From assembly GCA_016720595.1 (NCBI GenBank), contig JADKKI010000006.1, forward strand, positions 310,001 through 374,000: a stretch of DNA of 64,000 nt. Direction: 5' to 3'. Of the stretch, positions 37,670 to 48,779 are shown in pieces. Origin of the DNA: Myxococcales bacterium. Its GTDB lineage: Bacteria; Myxococcota_A; Polyangia; Haliangiales; Haliangiaceae. Position 1 is the stretch's first letter; every line of letters begins with the position of its first letter. The notes below the pieces were generated by a model. That model saw only the letters and a list, made by a program, of their open reading frames with translations, was not told the DNA's origin and searched no databases. A program made the position numbers and the translations under genes.

Positions 37670-39823
37670 ATGGAGTGCCTCGACGCCAACGTCGTGCAGG
37701 ACCTGATGGCGGGCGCTCTCGACGCTCCGTCTCGCGTCCTCGCGATCGAGCACCTCGATGGCTGCCAGGACTGCCGCGAGCTGATCGCGATGCTCGCCCG
37801 TGGTGCGACCCACGAGGTCGCTCTCGATACGCTCGGCGACACCGAGAAGCGGCCGCCCAGCGTAGCGATGCTGGAGACTGTCGCGAGCGATGCCGGCCTC
37901 GGCTCCACGCGCTCGCCCGACCTGATCGAGACCGCGGACGGGATGGGCGAGACCCTCGCACCGGAGGAGTCGGTCACCAAGGCGGTGCGGATCCGCGCGC
38001 CGAGCCAGCTGGGCCGCAAGCTTGGGCGCTACACGCTGGTCGAGCGCCTCGGCGCCGGCGCGATGGGCGTGGTCTACCGCGCGGAGGATTCGGAGCTCGG
38101 CCGCGACGTCGCGCTCAAGCAGCTGCATCGTCCCGACGAGGCGTTGACCACCCGGCTGATCCGCGAGGCGCGCTCGATGGCGCAGGTCAATCATCCCAAC
38201 GTCGTGGCGGTCTACGACGTCGGCGTCATCGACGATGCGACCTATATCGCGATGGAGCTGGTCACGGGGGCGAGCCTTCGCACGTGGCAGCAGACCCGCT
38301 CGATCCGCGAGATCGTCGAGGCGTACCTCGCCGCAGGGCGCGGGCTGTCGGCGGCGCACGCGGCAGGTCTCGTGCATCGGGACTTCAAGCCCGACAACGT
38401 GCTGGTCGGTCAGGATGGCCGCGTGCGCGTCACCGATTTCGGCCTGGCGGCCTCACGCCCGGATCAGGATCTGATCGCAACGGCGGATCGTTCGGCGGCG
38501 CGCTCGATCGCGGACGTCAACCTCACCACCTCGGGCTCCGTGCTGGGGACGCCGGCGTACATGGCGCCCGAGCAGTTCCTCGGCGGCAACGTCGATGCGC
38601 GCACCGATCAGTTCAACTTCTGCGTCGCGCTCTACGAGGCGCTGTACAGCCAGCGCCCGTTCAGCGGCAAGAACTTCGACGAGCTGTCCGACAGCGTGTG
38701 CGAGGGCAAGATCCAGCCGCCGCCGGCAGCCTCGCGGGTGTCGGGAGCGATCCGGGCGATCATCCTGCGCGGCCTCTCGGTGAAGCCGGGCGATCGGTTC
38801 CCGACGATGGATCACCTCCTCGCCGAGCTCGGCCGCGATCGTGCGAAGCCCTGGCGCAGGACGTCGATCGCTGCGGCCGCACTGGCCGGCGTGCTCGCGC
38901 TCGGGCTCGGCGCCGATCTCGCCGTGCGCAGCCGCGTGGTGGGCAGCATCCGTCAGTCCTTCACGGCGACCGCGAAGCAAGCCGATCGCGCGGTGCGCCT
39001 CCTCACGGATCAGTTCGATGCGATCTCGAACCTCGTCTATCTGTTCCCGGTGATGGGCGATGTGTCCGCGCACCACGACCAGGCGGACTTCGGTCTCGGC
39101 GATCCCGCGGATGACAACAAGGACCTCGACGAGATCCACGAGCGGCTGGTCTCGGCGGACTGGCGCCTCGCGCGTGACTTCGGCGGGCGCGAGCACCAGA
39201 GCATCCTCGCCGTCGCGGATTACAAGGCGCGCCTGCTCTACACGAGCGCTGATCCGTCCGCGCCGCGCACGGACCTGTCGGTGCTGCCGTGGGTCAAGCA
39301 GGCGCTCGATGCCGGCAGCGGCAATTCGACGATCCTCGTGCGCTACGACGATCCCCAGCTCGTCGCGACCCGCTTGCTCGGACCACGGCCTCCCAGCGGC
39401 GTCGCGATGGTGTTCGCGCGCACCCGCTCTCTCGGGGAGGCGGCGAAGACCCAGTTCTTCCAGATCGTCGAGGCGCGCGGCCTGCTCGATCAGATCCGGC
39501 TCGACGACACGCTCCTCTCGATCGTCGCCCCCGACGGCACCCCGGTCGGCGACGTCCCGGAGCCGCTGGTCGCCGCGGGCCCACGCATCGGCCAGGCGGA
39601 GATCACCCTCGATGGCGTGGTCTACGAGCTCGAGGCGCGCCCGCTCGTCGGCCCGGGCACCACCGAGATCGGTCGCCTCGTGATGGCCCAGCGGATGGAC
39701 GGCGTGCTGTCGCTGTTCCCCAACGCGCGCCTGGTGTTCGTGCTCGGGATGCTCGCGATGCTCGGGCTCGCGGTGGGTACCGCCGTGCGCGCGCGCCGGA
39801 TCATGGGGACGGTTTCAACTTGA
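37670..39823 (+). CDS. Transmembrane Ser/Thr kinase with N-terminal zinc anti-sigma (ZAS) motif
   Basis: 717 residues. Residues 1-45 match a zinc-binding anti-sigma domain: H28-X3-C32-X2-C35 in EHLDGCQDCRELI, preceded by the usual helix. Kinase domain at ~118-385: GAGAMGVVYRAED loop, DVALKQL, HRDFKPDN near 234, DFGLA, GTPAYMAPEQ. A transmembrane helix at ~397-418, then ~265 extracytoplasmic residues of sensor type, then a second helix at ~687-706. The last residues GTVST and the stop lie inside an inverted repeat. Divergent from the sigma-factor gene. Confidence 0.9.
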   Translation: MECLDANVVQDLMAGALDAPSRVLAIEHLDGCQDCRELIAMLARGATHEVALDTLGDTEKRPPSVAMLETVASDAGLGSTRSPDLIETADGMGETLAPEESVTKAVRIRAPSQLGRKLGRYTLVERLGAGAMGVVYRAEDSELGRDVALKQLHRPDEALTTRLIREARSMAQVNHPNVVAVYDVGVIDDATYIAMELVTGASLRTWQQTRSIREIVEAYLAAGRGLSAAHAAGLVHRDFKPDNVLVGQDGRVRVTDFGLAASRPDQDLIATADRSAARSIADVNLTTSGSVLGTPAYMAPEQFLGGNVDARTDQFNFCVALYEALYSQRPFSGKNFDELSDSVCEGKIQPPPAASRVSGAIRAIILRGLSVKPGDRFPTMDHLLAELGRDRAKPWRRTSIAAAALAGVLALGLGADLAVRSRVVGSIRQSFTATAKQADRAVRLLTDQFDAISNLVYLFPVMGDVSAHHDQADFGLGDPADDNKDLDEIHERLVSADWRLARDFGGREHQSILAVADYKARLLYTSADPSAPRTDLSVLPWVKQALDAGSGNSTILVRYDDPQLVATRLLGPRPPSGVAMVFARTRSLGEAAKTQFFQIVEARGLLDQIRLDDTLLSIVAPDGTPVGDVPEPLVAAGPRIGQAEITLDGVVYELEARPLVGPGTTEIGRLVMAQRMDGVLSLFPNARLVFVLGMLAMLGLAVGTAVRARRIMGTVST

Positions 39824-39906
39824 GCAACTTGCGGCGCGGGACGCCGTTCCCCGACCAGGGATCACGCACTTGCGGATCGCAAGTTGCTCAAGTTGAAACC
39901 GTCCCC
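39805..39906. repeat. Perfect 29-base inverted repeat shared by two convergent genes
   Basis: Left arm 39805-39833 and right arm 39878-39906 are exact reverse complements (start GGGGACGGTTTCAACTTG, end ...AACTTGCG), with a 44-base centre. Each arm holds the end of a gene: the kinase (+) and the CoA transferase (-) both finish with codons for GTVST and TGA inside it. As RNA it would form a long hairpin and can terminate transcription both ways. The form suggests a dispersed REP-like element that inserted between the genes and took over both 3' ends. Confidence 0.85.
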
Positions 39907-41039
39907 CACTCGGCGAGTACCTCCTGGGTGTGCTCGCCGTGGCGCGGCGGGAACCGCGGTGCGCGAGGCATGCCGAGCGGCGTCCGCACCTGCATGACGG
40001 GGCCGATGCCCGGGCCGCCGTCGAGCGAGAAGAACACCTCGCGCGCGACGTGGAGCGGGTGAGCGGGTAGCTCGGAGGTCTCGGTGACCACCTCGACGCA
40101 GCAGTCGTGTTTGGCGAGGAGCACGTCCCACTCCGCACAGGTCTTGGTGGCGAAGATCGCGGCGAGCTCGGCGCGGGTCTTGGCCTGATCCTGCGGCTTG
40201 CCCACGATCTCGCCGATGTTCGGTGGGCGGCCGATCGCGGTGTTGAGCGCGATCCAGAACTTGGGCTCGAGCGCTCCGACGGCGAGGAAGCGCGCGTCCT
40301 TGGTCTGGTAGACGGAGTAGCAGGCGAGGGCGCCGTTGAGCGTCTCGGTGCCGCGCGAGGGTCGGGCGCCGCAGTCCTGGTTGCCGAGCTCGGCGGCGAG
40401 CAGCGCGAGAGCGCCCTCGGTCATCGAGATGTCGAGGTACGCGCCCTTGCCCGTGCGCTGACGGCCGACGAGCGCGCCGAGGATCGCCGTCGCACCCCAC
40501 AGCGCTCCGCCCGCGAGATCGGCGATCTGTACGCCCGGCATCGCCGGTGCGCCGCCCGCGACCCCGCCCGTCATCGCGAGCACGCCGGCGAGCGCGATGT
40601 ATCCGAGGTCGTGGCCTGCGCGATCGGCATAGGGCCCGGTCTGGCCGAAGCCGCTGATCGAGCACACGATGATCTTGGGGTTGTTCGCCGCGAGCGTGTC
40701 GTAGTCGAGGCCGAGCTTGGCCATCACGCCCGGCCGGAAGCTCTCGACGACGACATCGGCCTTCGTCACGAGCTCGAGGAAGGTCGCGCGCGCGGCGCTG
40801 TCCTTGAGATCGAGCGCGATCGATCGCTTGCCGCGGTTGACCGCGAGGAACCTCCCCGACATCCCGCCCTTCCCGGGCGGCAGCGCCCGCAGATAGTCGC
40901 CGAGCTTCGGATCCTCGACCTTCACCACGTCCGCGCCCATGTCGGCGAGGACCATCGTGAGGAACGGGCCTGGCAACAGCCGCGAGAGATCGAGGACGCG
41001 GATGCCAGTCAGAGCGTCGGCGAGCGGGGAGGCGACCAT
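39888..41039 (-). CDS. CaiB/BaiF-type (class III) CoA transferase
   Basis: 383 residues of the family-III CoA transferase/alpha-methylacyl-CoA racemase family. Signatures: [33 protein letters not shown] at the N-terminus, [24 protein letters not shown], the catalytic aspartate in [14 protein letters not shown], and [21 protein letters not shown]. The protein looks closest to the racemase branch, but substrate is not clear. The final residues come from the inverted repeat. The start ATG 41039 is chosen over upstream codons on the basis of the family N-terminus. Confidence 0.88.
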   Translation of the reverse strand: MVASPLADALTGIRVLDLSRLLPGPFLTMVLADMGADVVKVEDPKLGDYLRALPPGKGGMSGRFLAVNRGKRSIALDLKDSAARATFLELVTKADVVVESFRPGVMAKLGLDYDTLAANNPKIIVCSISGFGQTGPYADRAGHDLGYIALAGVLAMTGGVAGGAPAMPGVQIADLAGGALWGATAILGALVGRQRTGKGAYLDISMTEGALALLAAELGNQDCGARPSRGTETLNGALACYSVYQTKDARFLAVGALEPKFWIALNTAIGRPPNIGEIVGKPQDQAKTRAELAAIFATKTCAEWDVLLAKHDCCVEVVTETSELPAHPLHVAREVFFSLDGGPGIGPVMQVRTPLGMPRAPRFPPRHGEHTQEVLAEWGTVST

Positions 41040-41046
41040 GCGCGCA

Positions 41047-41802
41047 TCATGCACGATCACCGCGCTCGCGCGCGCGTGCCGTCGCGAGCACGCGTCGAGC
41101 ACCGAGCTTGCGGGTTGTGACACCGTGTAACCAGCCCGCGCCGAGGACGATCATCCCGCCCATCACCGCGAGGACGAGGACGATCAAGGCAAGCGGAAGC
41201 TTGGGGTTGAGCCCCGGGAGCAAGGCCAGCCCGCCGAGCCCGAGTGCCAGGCCAAGCCCCGCGCACACGGTGTTGGTGGTGAGCTGTGGAGCGCGCCACG
41301 CCATCAGCGCCGAGGCCGAGGCCGCAGCGAGCCATGGGACGAAGTCCAGGTGCACGCCGGTGAGCTTGTGGAGGCCGAGCGAGAGCAAGGCCAGCGCAGC
41401 GAGCACGCCTCCACTGACGAGGGCCGCGAACACCACGCGATGGACCGCGCTGCTCGATGCCCGATGTCGCGCGATCAGCGCGGCACCAAGCGCTCCCCCG
41501 ACCGCGGCGATCGTCACGAGCACTGGATCGCGTGTCACCCAGGTCGCCGAGAACCAATCGACCCCTGTGCACAGCGGGATCGCGATCACCGCCGCAATGC
41601 CCGCCTCCCACGGCGTCACGTCCTCCTCGACCGCGCAGATCACCCAGGCCGCACCCAGCGCCGCGATCGCGGCCAGCGCGGTGGCGAGCGCTGCCGGGAA
41701 CATGATCATCCGCTGCGGCAGGCCGATCACGAGCGCGGTCGCGCCGAACATCGCGAGCGCGACGATCGCCACGTCGTGGCGTTGATCCGCACGCTGCCCC
41801 AC
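41047..41802 (-). CDS. Multi-pass membrane protein
   Basis: 251 residues with about seven hydrophobic segments ([58 protein letters not shown]). No charged motif or known family is evident. It lies between the TetR regulator and the CoA transferase, all leftward and within ten bases of each other, so it is likely in one operon with them. Confidence 0.6.
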   Translation of the reverse strand: MGQRADQRHDVAIVALAMFGATALVIGLPQRMIMFPAALATALAAIAALGAAWVICAVEEDVTPWEAGIAAVIAIPLCTGVDWFSATWVTRDPVLVTIAAVGGALGAALIARHRASSSAVHRVVFAALVSGGVLAALALLSLGLHKLTGVHLDFVPWLAAASASALMAWRAPQLTTNTVCAGLGLALGLGGLALLPGLNPKLPLALIVLVLAVMGGMIVLGAGWLHGVTTRKLGARRVLATARARERGDRA

Positions 41803-41811
41803 CCCTCGAGT

Positions 41812-42501
41812 CTACGCGCGAAGCGGCAGGCTGCGCTCGAGATAGCCGAGGCACGCCGAGGTCAGCTCCTCGACGAGCTGCGGATCGCTGATCTTCCGCC
41901 CTGTCGGCGCCTGATCGTCGTAGAGCAAGATCTGGTCGAGCGTCCCGTACACGAAGCGATGTGCGACGTCGATCGCCGTGGCCAGCCGCTCGGTGTCCTT
42001 GCCCTTGACGTGGTTCGCGAGCGCCGCGACCAACCCCACGCAGGTCAGCCGCGACAGCTCGATCGCGCGCTCGCGGAACACCGGGTTCGTGCACATCTCG
42101 ACGAGCAGCGCCCGCCGCAAGCCGCGCTGCTCGCGATACGACGCGACGGCCACGCTGACGAACGCACCGACCATCGCCTCGAACGGCACTGCGGAACCGG
42201 CGAGCTCGTGGGCGCGCGCCGCCGTCGCCGCGCCCTGCGCGTACAGCTCGAGCTGCAGCACGTGCAGGAGCGCGTCCTTGTCCCGAAACCGGTTGTAGAA
42301 CGCGCCCACCGAGGCATCGGCCTCGGCGACGAGCTCCGCAACACTGAGCTCTACCCACGCGCGGCCACGCGAGAGCAAGCGCTCTGCGGCGGCCACGATC
42401 CGGGCGTGGGTATCGCGGCTGCGATCCTGCTGGGCGGGCTTGACCCACTCCAGCTCGACCGCGCGGGCCTTCGGACGGCCCTTGGCTGCCTTGCGAGCCA
42501 G
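41812..42501 (-). CDS. TetR/AcrR family regulator
   Basis: About 230 residues. The HTH is clear: DTHARIVAAAERLLSRGRAWVELSVAELVAEADASVGAFYNRFRDKDALL. The ligand domain follows to the C-terminus. The start is a problem: in frame between the HTH and an upstream stop at 42547 there is no ATG, GTG or TTG; the only codons available are CTG (42501 or 42453). Either CTG is used or one base is missing, as in many genes of this region. Beginning at the internal GTG 42396 would remove the first HTH helix. Confidence 0.75.
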   Translation of the reverse strand: MARKAAKGRPKARAVELEWVKPAQQDRSRDTHARIVAAAERLLSRGRAWVELSVAELVAEADASVGAFYNRFRDKDALLHVLQLELYAQGAATAARAHELAGSAVPFEAMVGAFVSVAVASYREQRGLRRALLVEMCTNPVFRERAIELSRLTCVGLVAALANHVKGKDTERLATAIDVAHRFVYGTLDQILLYDDQAPTGRKISDPQLVEELTSACLGYLERSLPLRA

Positions 42502-42508
42502 GTCCAGC

Positions 42509-42862
42509 TCACTTGGGGCGAGCGATCTCGAACAGCTGCTGCAGCTTCATCGCGAGCATCGGATCGCCCGAGACGCGGAGCTTGCCCTGGAAGTACAGCT
42601 GCATGCCGGCGTTCGGATCCGAGAGCATCGTCTTGAAGTCATCGTGGGCGACTTCGACGGTGCACTGCGCCTTGCCGCTATCGCCTTTGACGCAGCTGGG
42701 CGGGTTCGACGTGGTGTCGACCGTCCACTCGCCGCCGCCCTCACCCGTGATCTTGAAGCAGTAGATCGCGTTGAGCTCGCGCGCCTTGTCCGGGAACTGC
42801 TTGAGTCCTTCCGGGACGAGATTGTCGAACAGATCCGCGGCGTCCTTGGGCATCGTCGGCAT
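42509..42862 (-). CDS. SCP2 sterol-transfer family protein
   Basis: 117 residues. The pattern FKITGEGGGEWTVDTTSNPPSCV ... CTVEVAHDDFKTMLSDPNAGMQLYFQGKLRVSGDPMLAMKLQQLF is that of the SCP2 fold, which binds lipids or acyl groups in a hydrophobic pocket. No signal peptide. Upstream of and close to the TetR gene, in the same direction as a CoA transferase, consistent with a lipid-related function for the group (inference). Confidence 0.85.
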   Translation of the reverse strand: MPTMPKDAADLFDNLVPEGLKQFPDKARELNAIYCFKITGEGGGEWTVDTTSNPPSCVKGDSGKAQCTVEVAHDDFKTMLSDPNAGMQLYFQGKLRVSGDPMLAMKLQQLFEIARPK

Positions 42863-42897
42863 GTACGTTTCCTCCGGGCGGAGGTGTTAGCACAGGA

Positions 42898-43819
42898 TCA
42901 GTGCTGCGGGGGCAGGTCGGTCGTGCTGAAGGCGCAGGACGCAACGTCGCCTTCGGTCGGAGCGAAGTTCACCGAATCCGTGTAGAAGGTCCGGCGGAAC
43001 TGGGCGTCCCAGCACTCCGACGCGATGGCGCCGGTCGCGAGATCCCCACCGGCGAGCCGAGCATCCGCGCGGCCGAGGCCGTTCGACTGCCAGCGCGAGC
43101 GGAGCGTGATGTGCTCCTGCGCCGCCGTGCCGCCCGCGTTGCCGTCGATGTTGAACACCATGTCGCCGGCGCCGTCCGCGGCCTCGTTGTACGCGTAGTC
43201 CGCCATCACGGGCTCGCCGAGGTCGTTGGTCGACATGATGCCGAGGTCGAGGTGGCGCGCCGTCAGGTCGTAGCGCACGTCGACCTGGCCCTTGGCGTCG
43301 CCGGCGTCGATCGGGTTGACGCGGCGACCGGCCTCGAAGTCGATCAGGAACTGGCCGTTGCCCTTGTTGTCGCCGAGGCGAGGATCTGCCTTGCCGTCGA
43401 TGATCACCTCGAACTGCGCACCGGCGATCGTCTTCGAGCGACCGGAGAGCTGGTACTCGAACGTCCCGTCGCCGACCGCGCGGACATCGAGCTTGTACTC
43501 GGCCGGGTCGAGCGCCTCGCTCCACGGGCCCCAGGTGTGTGTCGCCGCTGACCGTGGTCACCGGGTACTGCACGATGGTGTGCACGAGCACGAGCACCCA
43601 GCCAGCGCCGCCGTTGAACGTGCGCGTCACGTTCCGGGTCGCGACGTACCACTCGGCGAGATCACCGACCGCGCGGGTCGTGGTCTGCGGCAGCTTGATC
43701 TTGACCTGGTCCGCCGTCGGGATGGCGGTCCTCAGCTCGTTCGGCGCTTCGTCCTGCTTGATGCAGGCGACGAGGGACATGGCGGCGGTGGCTGCGAGGA
43801 GGCTGCTCTTGATGTTCAT
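42898..43819 (-). CDS. Predicted lipoprotein (frameshifted in this sequence)
   Basis: About 307 residues with lipobox MSLVAC and a start at MNIKSSLLAA. The frame breaks at about 43540 in a GTGTGTGT run; adding one GT unit gives the continuous SGDTHTWGPWSEALDPAEY. Later parts (DVRYDLTARHLDLGIMSTNDLG, DMVFNIDGNAGGTAAQEHITLRSRW, GAIASECWDAQFRRTFYTDS) look beta-rich. No family is recognised. The 1 + 1 codon arithmetic supports loss of two bases. Confidence 0.62.
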
Positions 43820-43873
43820 GCAGATGGGTAAAGCACCCGGCATACCAAGGCAGGATCTCGTGATCCCGCGGAC

Positions 43874-45090
43874 TTACGGTGTCGCGTTTTCCGACGGTCC
43901 CCGAACTGCTCCTGGCGCCGTAGGAGGCGACGACAACTCCGGGAGGATCGTGACCGTATCGCCGTCGTGGAACACGACGACCGCCTCGGGAGCGCGCTCG
44001 GCATCGAGTCCGATCGCCACGCCGATCGGATCGACGCGCGTTGTCTCGGGTAGGGGGTACACCCACTGGAGGAGCGCGTTCGCCGAGAAGCCGGCGATGA
44101 AGTCGTGCTTGAGCGTCTTGTCCAGCCGCACCGCGAGCGCCACATCTCCCACCGGCGAGATCGCATGCTCGAGTACTCCTATCCCCGGCACGCTCGCCCA
44201 CGATGCCTGGCCCGTCATCGATCCGGTGGCATCGATGTCGAGCAGCCGGACCTCCGGATCGCCGAACCGTCCACTGATCGATGCCACACGCACCATCGGC
44301 AGCTGCCGGGGCAGCCACACGGTGCCGAGCAGCTCGCCATACCCGCGCTCGGTCTGCCACGCGAGCTTGCCCTTCGCGCGGGCGACGAGCCTCCCCTCGC
44401 TCTCCTCGATGTCCCAGCGCCGACCCTGATAGGTGACCGAGAGCGGCGGAGGCTCGATCGAGCCCGGCAGGGCCACGCCCGTCATCAGATCGATCGCGAC
44501 CGCCTGGTCGCCTCGCCGCCAGCGCACGTGTTCCCCGTCGAGCCACACGCGCTGCTCGCCCGTGGCGTGCGAGAACTCCTCGATCGCGGCCGCCTTGCCG
44601 TGGATCGCGAGGTACGCCTCGTCGGCACCACTCGCGTTGACCACGCGCAGACACCCGAGGAGCTGATCCCGCTCCGGGACCTCCGGCGCGCCGACGCAAT
44701 CGCCGATCAACACGAAGTCCTCCCCGTGGACCACCGGCGGCGCGAGCCGGTTCCCGCCGCCTTGGTCCAGATCAGCACCCCACGGCGCCAGTCCACGGCC
44801 GCGAACCCGAGCTGCGACGAGCCGACCACCGCGATGTCGCCGAGCACGACCGGCCCGACGACATCGAAGCGTGGCTGATCCGGCCGCGATGGCAGCATCA
44901 CGGTCCGGACGGCGTGGATCACCGGCAGCGCGGCGAGCGGTGCCCAGGGCGCCGCATCCACCACGGCATCGTGCACTCCCGCATCCGGAACGGGCGCGAC
45001 GACCGGCTCGACCGGCCGCGCCTGGTGCTCGGAATCCCGCTTCGCCTTGCACGCGACGACGAGGACCAGCACGGCCAGCGCGCCGCGCAC
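43874..45090 (-). CDS. Predicted lipoprotein, beta-rich (frameshifted in this sequence)
   Basis: About 405 residues, GTG start at 45090 with signal RGALAVLVLVVAC. The body has a repeating strand pattern (GDIAVVGSSQLGFAAVDWRRGVLIWTKA, VRLLDIDATGSMTGQASWASVPGIGVLEHAIS, VVVFHDGDTVTILPEL) as in PQQ-like or propeller lipoproteins. A frameshift at ~44754 is repaired by one G in the GGG run, giving AAGNRLAPPVVHGEDF. The frame also stays open upstream, but only this start gives a lipoprotein signal. Confidence 0.62.
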
Positions 45091-45153
45091 CGCGACGAGC
45101 CGACCCCGAACGTTCGTCGCGAGGTCAGACGTGTCGCGGAGCTCCACACCGGG

Positions 45154-46589
<1,436 letters not shown>

Positions 46590-46665
46590 GTGGGCGGAAC
46601 CTAGCATCAAAGCGAGGACGGGGAATCAACGTGTCCCGCCCACGGATCTCCGGCACAATAGAGGC

Positions 46666-47249
46666 GTGTCACGGGGGTTCGTCGTCGGTCTCGTTCGGCT
46701 CGCTGGGCTGGCTGCGCTGGCCGCCCTGCTGGGCTGCGGCGCCGAGCTGAACGATCCGGGCGTGAACCCGAGCATCCTGCCCGACGCTGCCGTCCGCGAT
46801 GCGGCGATCGACGCACCACCCCCGGTCGATGCGCGCCCCTGTATGGGCGGCATTGCCGCGAAGCAGGAGCCCGGCGGGGCGTGCTTCGTACTGTTCCCTG
46901 GCCCCAAGATCCGCACGGACGCCGAGCTCGATTGCGTGGCCCTTGGCGGTCACCTCGCCACGGTGAAGACCGCCGCCTCCAACGCGATCGTCGCCTTGCT
47001 GGTGATCGCCACGCCGACCGCGTTCCTCGGCGGCAACGATCTGACCACCGAGAACGCGTTCGTGTGGCCCGATGGCACTGCCGTCAGCTACACGAACTGG
47101 CGCGCCGGTGAGCCGAACAACAGCAACGGCGGCGGCTTCGAGGAGGACTGCATGGTGATCCAGGGCCTCCTCGAGGGGTCTGGGATGACCGCCCGTGTGC
47201 GCCGCCTCCGGTCGGCACGGGATCCTACGCGTACGTCTGCTCGTACTGA
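46666..47249 (+). CDS. Secreted C-type lectin-fold lipoprotein (frameshift near the end)
   Basis: About 194 residues, GTG start, lipobox ALLGC. The lectin-fold features are visible: GGHLATVKTAASNAIV, FLGGNDLTTENAFVWPDGTAVSYTNWRAGEPNNSNGGGFEEDCMVIQ. At ~47175 the frame breaks; adding one G to a G run gives GVWDDRPCAPPPVGTGSYAYVCSY, which has the WxD..C...YVC ending of the fold, and TGA at 47247-47249. Ca-binding residues for sugar binding are not certain. Function could be adhesion. Confidence 0.75.
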
Positions 47250-47253
47250 GATC

Positions 47254-48162
47254 ATGAAGCTCGCCGCTCTGGCCTTCCTCGCCGCCTGCGGCTCGGCGAC
47301 GTCCGTGGCGCCGGTGGCCGCCAAGGCGTATCGCTCGCCCGCCATCGTCGATTCCCACGTCCACCTGGCGCTGTGGCCCGTCGACGGAGAGCTCGCGGCC
47401 ACCGGCGTGCTGTTCGCGGTGGACCTCGCGGCTCCCGATCGCGCGCTCGGCCAGGCGACGGCGCTGCACACGCTCGTGCGCTCGGGCCCGATGCTGACCC
47501 ACGAGGCCGGCTATCCGCTCGATGCGTGGGGCGCGGATGGCTACGGCTTCGGGTGCGCCACGGAGGCCTGCCTCACAGAGCGGCTCGATGCGCTTGCCGC
47601 GCGGCACGTGCGTGTGGTCAAGCTCGCGCTCGACGACGACGGGCTCGATCCGGCGCTCGTGCCGTTCGCCGTGCAGGCCGCACACGCCCGCCACCTGAAG
47701 GTAGCGGTCCACGCGCTGTCCGAGGCGGCGGCGAAGCTCGGCGGGGGTGCGGGAGCGGATGTGCTCGCCCACACGCCGGTCGAGCCGCTCTCGGACGAGA
47801 CCATCGCGCTGTGGGCCCACCGCGCGGTGATCTCCACGCTCGCGGCGTTCGGCGGCAGCGACGCCGCGATCGAGAATCTACGAAAGCTCCGCGCGGCCGG
47901 CATCACGGTGCTCTATGGCACCGACCTCGGCAACCTGCACGATGCCGGGCCGAGCGCGGACGAGCTCGCGTTGCTCGCGCGCGCGGGGATGTCCGCCGCG
48001 GAGATCGCCGATGCGATGACCGTCGTGCCGCTCCGGTACTGGGAGATCGCGCCGCCCGCGAGCGAGGCGACGTACCTGGTGCTCGACGGAGATCCGCACA
48101 CCGACGTCCGGTTTCTGCTCGCGCCGCGCGAGGTGTGGTCACGTGGCAAGCGCCTGCGTTAG
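47254..48162 (+). CDS. Amidohydrolase-family lipoprotein
   Basis: 302 residues with a short lipoprotein signal (LAALAFLAACGS). Metal-binding residues of the TIM-barrel amidohydrolase family are present in order: HxH in IVDSHVHLA, a lysine in VKLALDD, His in VAVHAL, His in VLAHTP, and Asp in LYGTDLGN. The substrate is unknown. It starts five bases after the lectin gene, so the two are likely co-expressed. The end overlaps the next gene by 20 bases. Confidence 0.78.
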   Translation: MKLAALAFLAACGSATSVAPVAAKAYRSPAIVDSHVHLALWPVDGELAATGVLFAVDLAAPDRALGQATALHTLVRSGPMLTHEAGYPLDAWGADGYGFGCATEACLTERLDALAARHVRVVKLALDDDGLDPALVPFAVQAAHARHLKVAVHALSEAAAKLGGGAGADVLAHTPVEPLSDETIALWAHRAVISTLAAFGGSDAAIENLRKLRAAGITVLYGTDLGNLHDAGPSADELALLARAGMSAAEIADAMTVVPLRYWEIAPPASEATYLVLDGDPHTDVRFLLAPREVWSRGKRLR

Positions 48163-48691
48163 TGCCCTGTTCCTCGCCGCGCTCCATCAGAGCTCGGTGA
48201 AGTATCTCGACCTCGCGATCGAGGGCGACACGATCACCGCACGGATGACGGTGGCACCGGGAGATCTCACGGATCCGCTCGGCCTCGCACCTGACGCGAC
48301 CCCATCGGCGATCGCCGCGGCCACGCCCGCTGCGGCCCGCTATACGCGCGCCTGGGTGACGATCACCGGGTGCACGCCGGGCGACGCACGCGGCCCCGAT
48401 CTGGATGGTCGGTTCGTGGCCGTCTCCTGGACCGTTCGCTGCGCGGCCGCCCCGACCGAGCTCGATCTGGATCTCGGCGCGTTCTTCGCGGTCGATCCCC
48501 GCCACGAGGCGATCGTGCGGGTCGGCGCCGAGCCTCCGATCGTCCTGCGGTCCTCCGCGCCGCGCTGGGTCATTCCGGTCGCGGATGGCGGGATCTGGCG
48601 GGGTTGGTGGCTGATCGCGGCCGGGACGGTGCTGGTCGTCGTGGGAATCGCCCTGCGTCTGCGGCACCTGCGACGCTCGGAGAATCCCTGA
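48143..48691 (+). CDS. Membrane-anchored protein with extracytoplasmic domain
   Basis: 182 residues, GTG start overlapping the amidohydrolase gene by 20 bases. A weak signal segment (VSALFLAALH), a middle part rich in Asp, Pro and beta-type residues (KYLDLAIEGDTITARMTVAPGDL ... DLDLGAFFAVDPRHEAIVRVG), and a C-terminal membrane helix (GGIWRGWWLIAAGTVLVVVGIALRL) followed by a basic tail. No family recognised. Confidence 0.6.
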   Translation: MASACVSALFLAALHQSSVKYLDLAIEGDTITARMTVAPGDLTDPLGLAPDATPSAIAAATPAAARYTRAWVTITGCTPGDARGPDLDGRFVAVSWTVRCAAAPTELDLDLGAFFAVDPRHEAIVRVGAEPPIVLRSSAPRWVIPVADGGIWRGWWLIAAGTVLVVVGIALRLRHLRRSENP

Positions 48692-48779
48692 CGTCGACAT
48701 GTAGGCGGGTCTGCGCCGCGCAGCACCTCACGCGATCCTCTTCACAACGCCATCCTCGACAGTCGATACTGGACACACA

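Noticed and set aside
37670..39823. Reading the start of the kinase as a plain cytoplasmic extension
   Set aside because: The exact H-X3-C-X2-C spacing after a helix-like segment, together with the divergent sigma gene, is more specific than expected by chance.
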